The notes below the pieces were generated by a model that was not told the origin of the DNA, ran no database searches, and saw nothing but the letters and a program-made list of their open reading frames with translations. Shown here piece after piece: positions 39,586 through 41,049 of a DNA stretch of 41,049 nt. A program made the translations under genes and the position numbers. The DNA comes from JAENVT01 sp031412355 (lineage in GTDB: Bacteria; Actinomycetota; Acidimicrobiia; Acidimicrobiales; Ilumatobacteraceae). Each line of letters begins with the position of its first letter. The stretch's first letter is position 1. The stretch is taken from assembly GCA_031412355.1 (NCBI GenBank), contig JANOCR010000364.1, positions 1 to 41,049 on the forward strand, written 5' to 3'.

Positions 39586-39656
39586 GCCTCAGCTCGCAAT
39601 CGCAGCGATTCAGCGGGTCGAAATGCCGGTGATGCCTGCGATCGCGAACGCTTTGC

Positions 39657-39706
39657 GAATCGTCAGTGACGTTTCAAGGCCGGGTTCGTATCGTCACTGA
39701 CGATTC
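39657..39706. repeat. Perfect 15-bp inverted repeat in a gene-free stretch
   Basis: GAATCGTCAGTGACG (39657-39671) and its exact complement CGTCACTGACGATTC (39692-39706) flank a 20-nt loop. Each arm also contains a near-perfect palindrome, CGTCA-G-TGACG. It could be a cruciform terminator or a paired operator. The rest of 39533-39920 holds a small AATCGC/GCGATT palindrome near 39599 and no convincing gene. Confidence 0.7.
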
Positions 39707-39920
39707 ACGAGGACACTGGTTGCGAACGGGCCCGGTCGGCGCACGAACGCTGGGCGCGCGACACCTGACACACCCCGAAGCATCGCCGTGCCGCCGGTAC
39801 TCGCGCGATGAGAGATTTGCGTCGATGGCTGCTCATGTCTCATCTCTCCGTTCGACGATTGCACGTACGGCTGCCCTATCGGCTCCTGCCTGACGGACTG
39901 CAACGCGCTTTCGTAGTGGC

Positions 39921-40604
39921 ATGGCCACGGCTTCAGCGACGATCACCAACCTGCGAATCGAAGGCCAGGCGCTGGCTTTCACACTGACCGTCGACGGCGA
40001 CGAGGGTGGGTTCGCCGAGGCGCAGATGATCATCTACGACGCGTCCGGAACCGAACGCGAGCGGACCGACCTAGGCAAGATGGCAACCGGTCAATCGTGG
40101 GATGGTGTCCTCGATCTTCCGGCGGCGACGCTCGATGACGGTGACTATGGCGCGTGGGTGTACGCCGTCACGACGACAGCCGACAACCAGATGGGTACAG
40201 GTGGCGAGCAGGGCGTCAGCTTTCTGGTCGGCCGGCATCACATCTATCCGTCGATGGAACATGCCGACAAGCGCACCTTCACCACTCCGCCGACGCTCTC
40301 CCCGCTGCGGCTCGAGGGCACATGGCTCGTCTTCGACATGACGAGCCACGAAGACTTCGATCTGGAAGTGCACCACCAGTTCGCGATCGGGATCCAGGAC
40401 TCCGGCGACATGGAGAACTTTCACGGCGAGGAACTGCTTCGAGCCGGAGCGACGCAGCAAGGCCACTACCTGCTGCCCGAGAACCTCGTCGACGGCCGGT
40501 ACATCGTGGTCGTCACCATCCAGAACGAGGGCAGCGACTACGTCGAGCCGGCCGTGAGCGGTCTCCAGGTCGACGGAGGCGTCATCACCGTTGTTCCCGC
40601 GTGA
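39921..40604 (+). CDS. Unrecognised beta-rich protein made of two related halves
   Basis: 227 residues with no signal peptide and no recognised family. The two halves look like copies: NLRIEGQALAFTLTVDGDEG (residues 10-29) parallels LRLEGTWLVFDMTSHEDF (129-146); IIYDASG (37-43) parallels IGIQDSG (156-162); LDDGDYGAWVYAV (71-83) parallels LVDGRYIVVVTIQ (189-201). The pattern suggests two Ig- or beta-sandwich-like domains. ATG 39921 has no clear ribosome-binding site. It lies after the alpha operon and before a secreted protein gene on the same strand. Confidence 0.7.
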   Translation: MATASATITNLRIEGQALAFTLTVDGDEGGFAEAQMIIYDASGTERERTDLGKMATGQSWDGVLDLPAATLDDGDYGAWVYAVTTTADNQMGTGGEQGVSFLVGRHHIYPSMEHADKRTFTTPPTLSPLRLEGTWLVFDMTSHEDFDLEVHHQFAIGIQDSGDMENFHGEELLRAGATQQGHYLLPENLVDGRYIVVVTIQNEGSDYVEPAVSGLQVDGGVITVVPA

Positions 40605-40640
40605 GCGGGCACGCCTTCGGTGTTCCGTCTCACCCTCGAC

Positions 40641-41049
40641 ATGCCCACAGGTAAGACTGCTCGGATGCTGGTGCCGGCGTGCCGACTCGGATGCGTGCTG
40701 CTGCTCGCAAACATGTCAATGAGTTGTGCGTCGGCCGGACCGACCTCGAGCGGGACCGATCCGCTGGCCGCGCACGGCTTGAAGCCATGCACCGAGTCCC
40801 CGCTTGCTGGACGTGGTGCGCCCTCGCCGGATTCCATGCCGTCGACGACGGCGTCGTTGCTCGCCGACACTCATCCGGACTTGTTCGGTGGGGTGTGGTG
40901 GGATGGCGTCGCCGGCCAGATCGTGTTCGGCACTGTCGATGTCTCGGCGGCGACCGTCATGATCGACGCCGGATTGCCGGCCGGAACCCCGTACCGCGTC
41001 GAACATGTGGCGCGCAGCTTCGCCGAACTGCGGGTGTTGATGGATCGGG
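40641..41049 (+). CDS. Secreted or lipid-anchored protein, 3' truncated by window end
   Basis: Open frame of 136 residues running off the window. The N-terminus MPTGKTARMLVPACRLGCVL, followed by a hydrophobic stretch and MSMSCASAG, looks like a signal peptide; the Cys could be a lipobox but the match is imperfect. The mature part has HPDLFGGVWWDGVAGQIVFG and YRVEHVARSFAELRVLMDR, a pattern that recalls repeats in alpha-lytic-protease prodomain-like proteins. ATG 40665 is an alternative start. Function cannot be assigned without the rest. Confidence 0.6.
   Translation, partial: MPTGKTARMLVPACRLGCVLLLANMSMSCASAGPTSSGTDPLAAHGLKPCTESPLAGRGAPSPDSMPSTTASLLADTHPDLFGGVWWDGVAGQIVFGTVDVSAATVMIDAGLPAGTPYRVEHVARSFAELRVLMDR

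Noticed and set aside
39666..39903. Short open frames on both strands after rplQ
   Set aside because: They overlap the inverted repeat, have no ribosome-binding sites and show no protein-like pattern.

Overview
The window comes from a high-GC Gram-positive bacterium, most likely an actinobacterium of the class Acidimicrobiia (Ilumatobacter-like). This is inferred from the strong GC bias, frequent GTG starts and GTGA/ATGA overlaps, a zinc-type S14, Lys/Ala-rich extensions on ribosomal proteins (L4 and S17), and a permease/TrkA/TrkA/OB-fold cluster that resembles the mycobacterial Rv2690c-Rv2694c region. Taxonomy was not tested against any database.

Region 1 (1-3383, +) is the 3' part of a peptide/nickel-type ABC importer operon: two permeases and two ATPases. 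It converges, across a tandem hairpin repeat, on region 2 (3522-9007, -). Region 2 encodes a KimA-like potassium transporter, two TrkA/RCK regulatory proteins, a small OB-fold protein and a CocE/NonD-type hydrolase. The divergent gap 9008-9278 holds a good sigma-70-type promoter and a strongly structured leader for the ribosomal operon.

Region 3 (9279-21971, +) is the S10-spc superoperon: rplC-rplD-rplW-rplB-rpsS-rplV-rpsC-rplP-rpmC-rpsQ-rplN-rplX-rplE-rpsN-rpsH-rplF-rplR-rpsE-rpmD-rplO-secY-adk-map. It lacks rpsJ at its head. Many joins are TGATG or ATGA overlaps, so translation is probably coupled. Several ribosomal proteins carry unusual tails, most notably L4, which has a histone-like linker and an extra folded module.

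Region 4 (21972-36388) separates map from infA, which are normally adjacent. It contains, from left to right: a tandem 45-bp repeat; a small papain-like cysteine protease; pyrC-pyrB-pyrR (-) with a PyrR-binding loop just ahead of pyrR; a protein with a PEP-utilising mobile domain but no ATP-grasp domain; a proline-rich tail-anchored protein; a small coiled-coil protein; an atypical pyruvate kinase; a CYTH-CHAD protein; and a heterodimeric ABC exporter with one degenerate ATP site. The least described part is 25529-32554, where the PEP-domain protein, the tail-anchored protein, the pyruvate kinase and the polyphosphate-type CYTH/CHAD protein cluster.

Region 5 (36389-39532, +) is the alpha operon: infA (probably with a CTG start), rpmJ, rpsM, rpsK, rpsD, rpoA, rplQ. 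It is followed by a 388-bp gene-free stretch with a perfect 15-bp inverted repeat, a beta-rich protein made of two related halves, and the start of a secreted protein cut by the window edge.

Limits: all calls come from reading sequence and remembered family motifs. No alignment, folding or database search was run.
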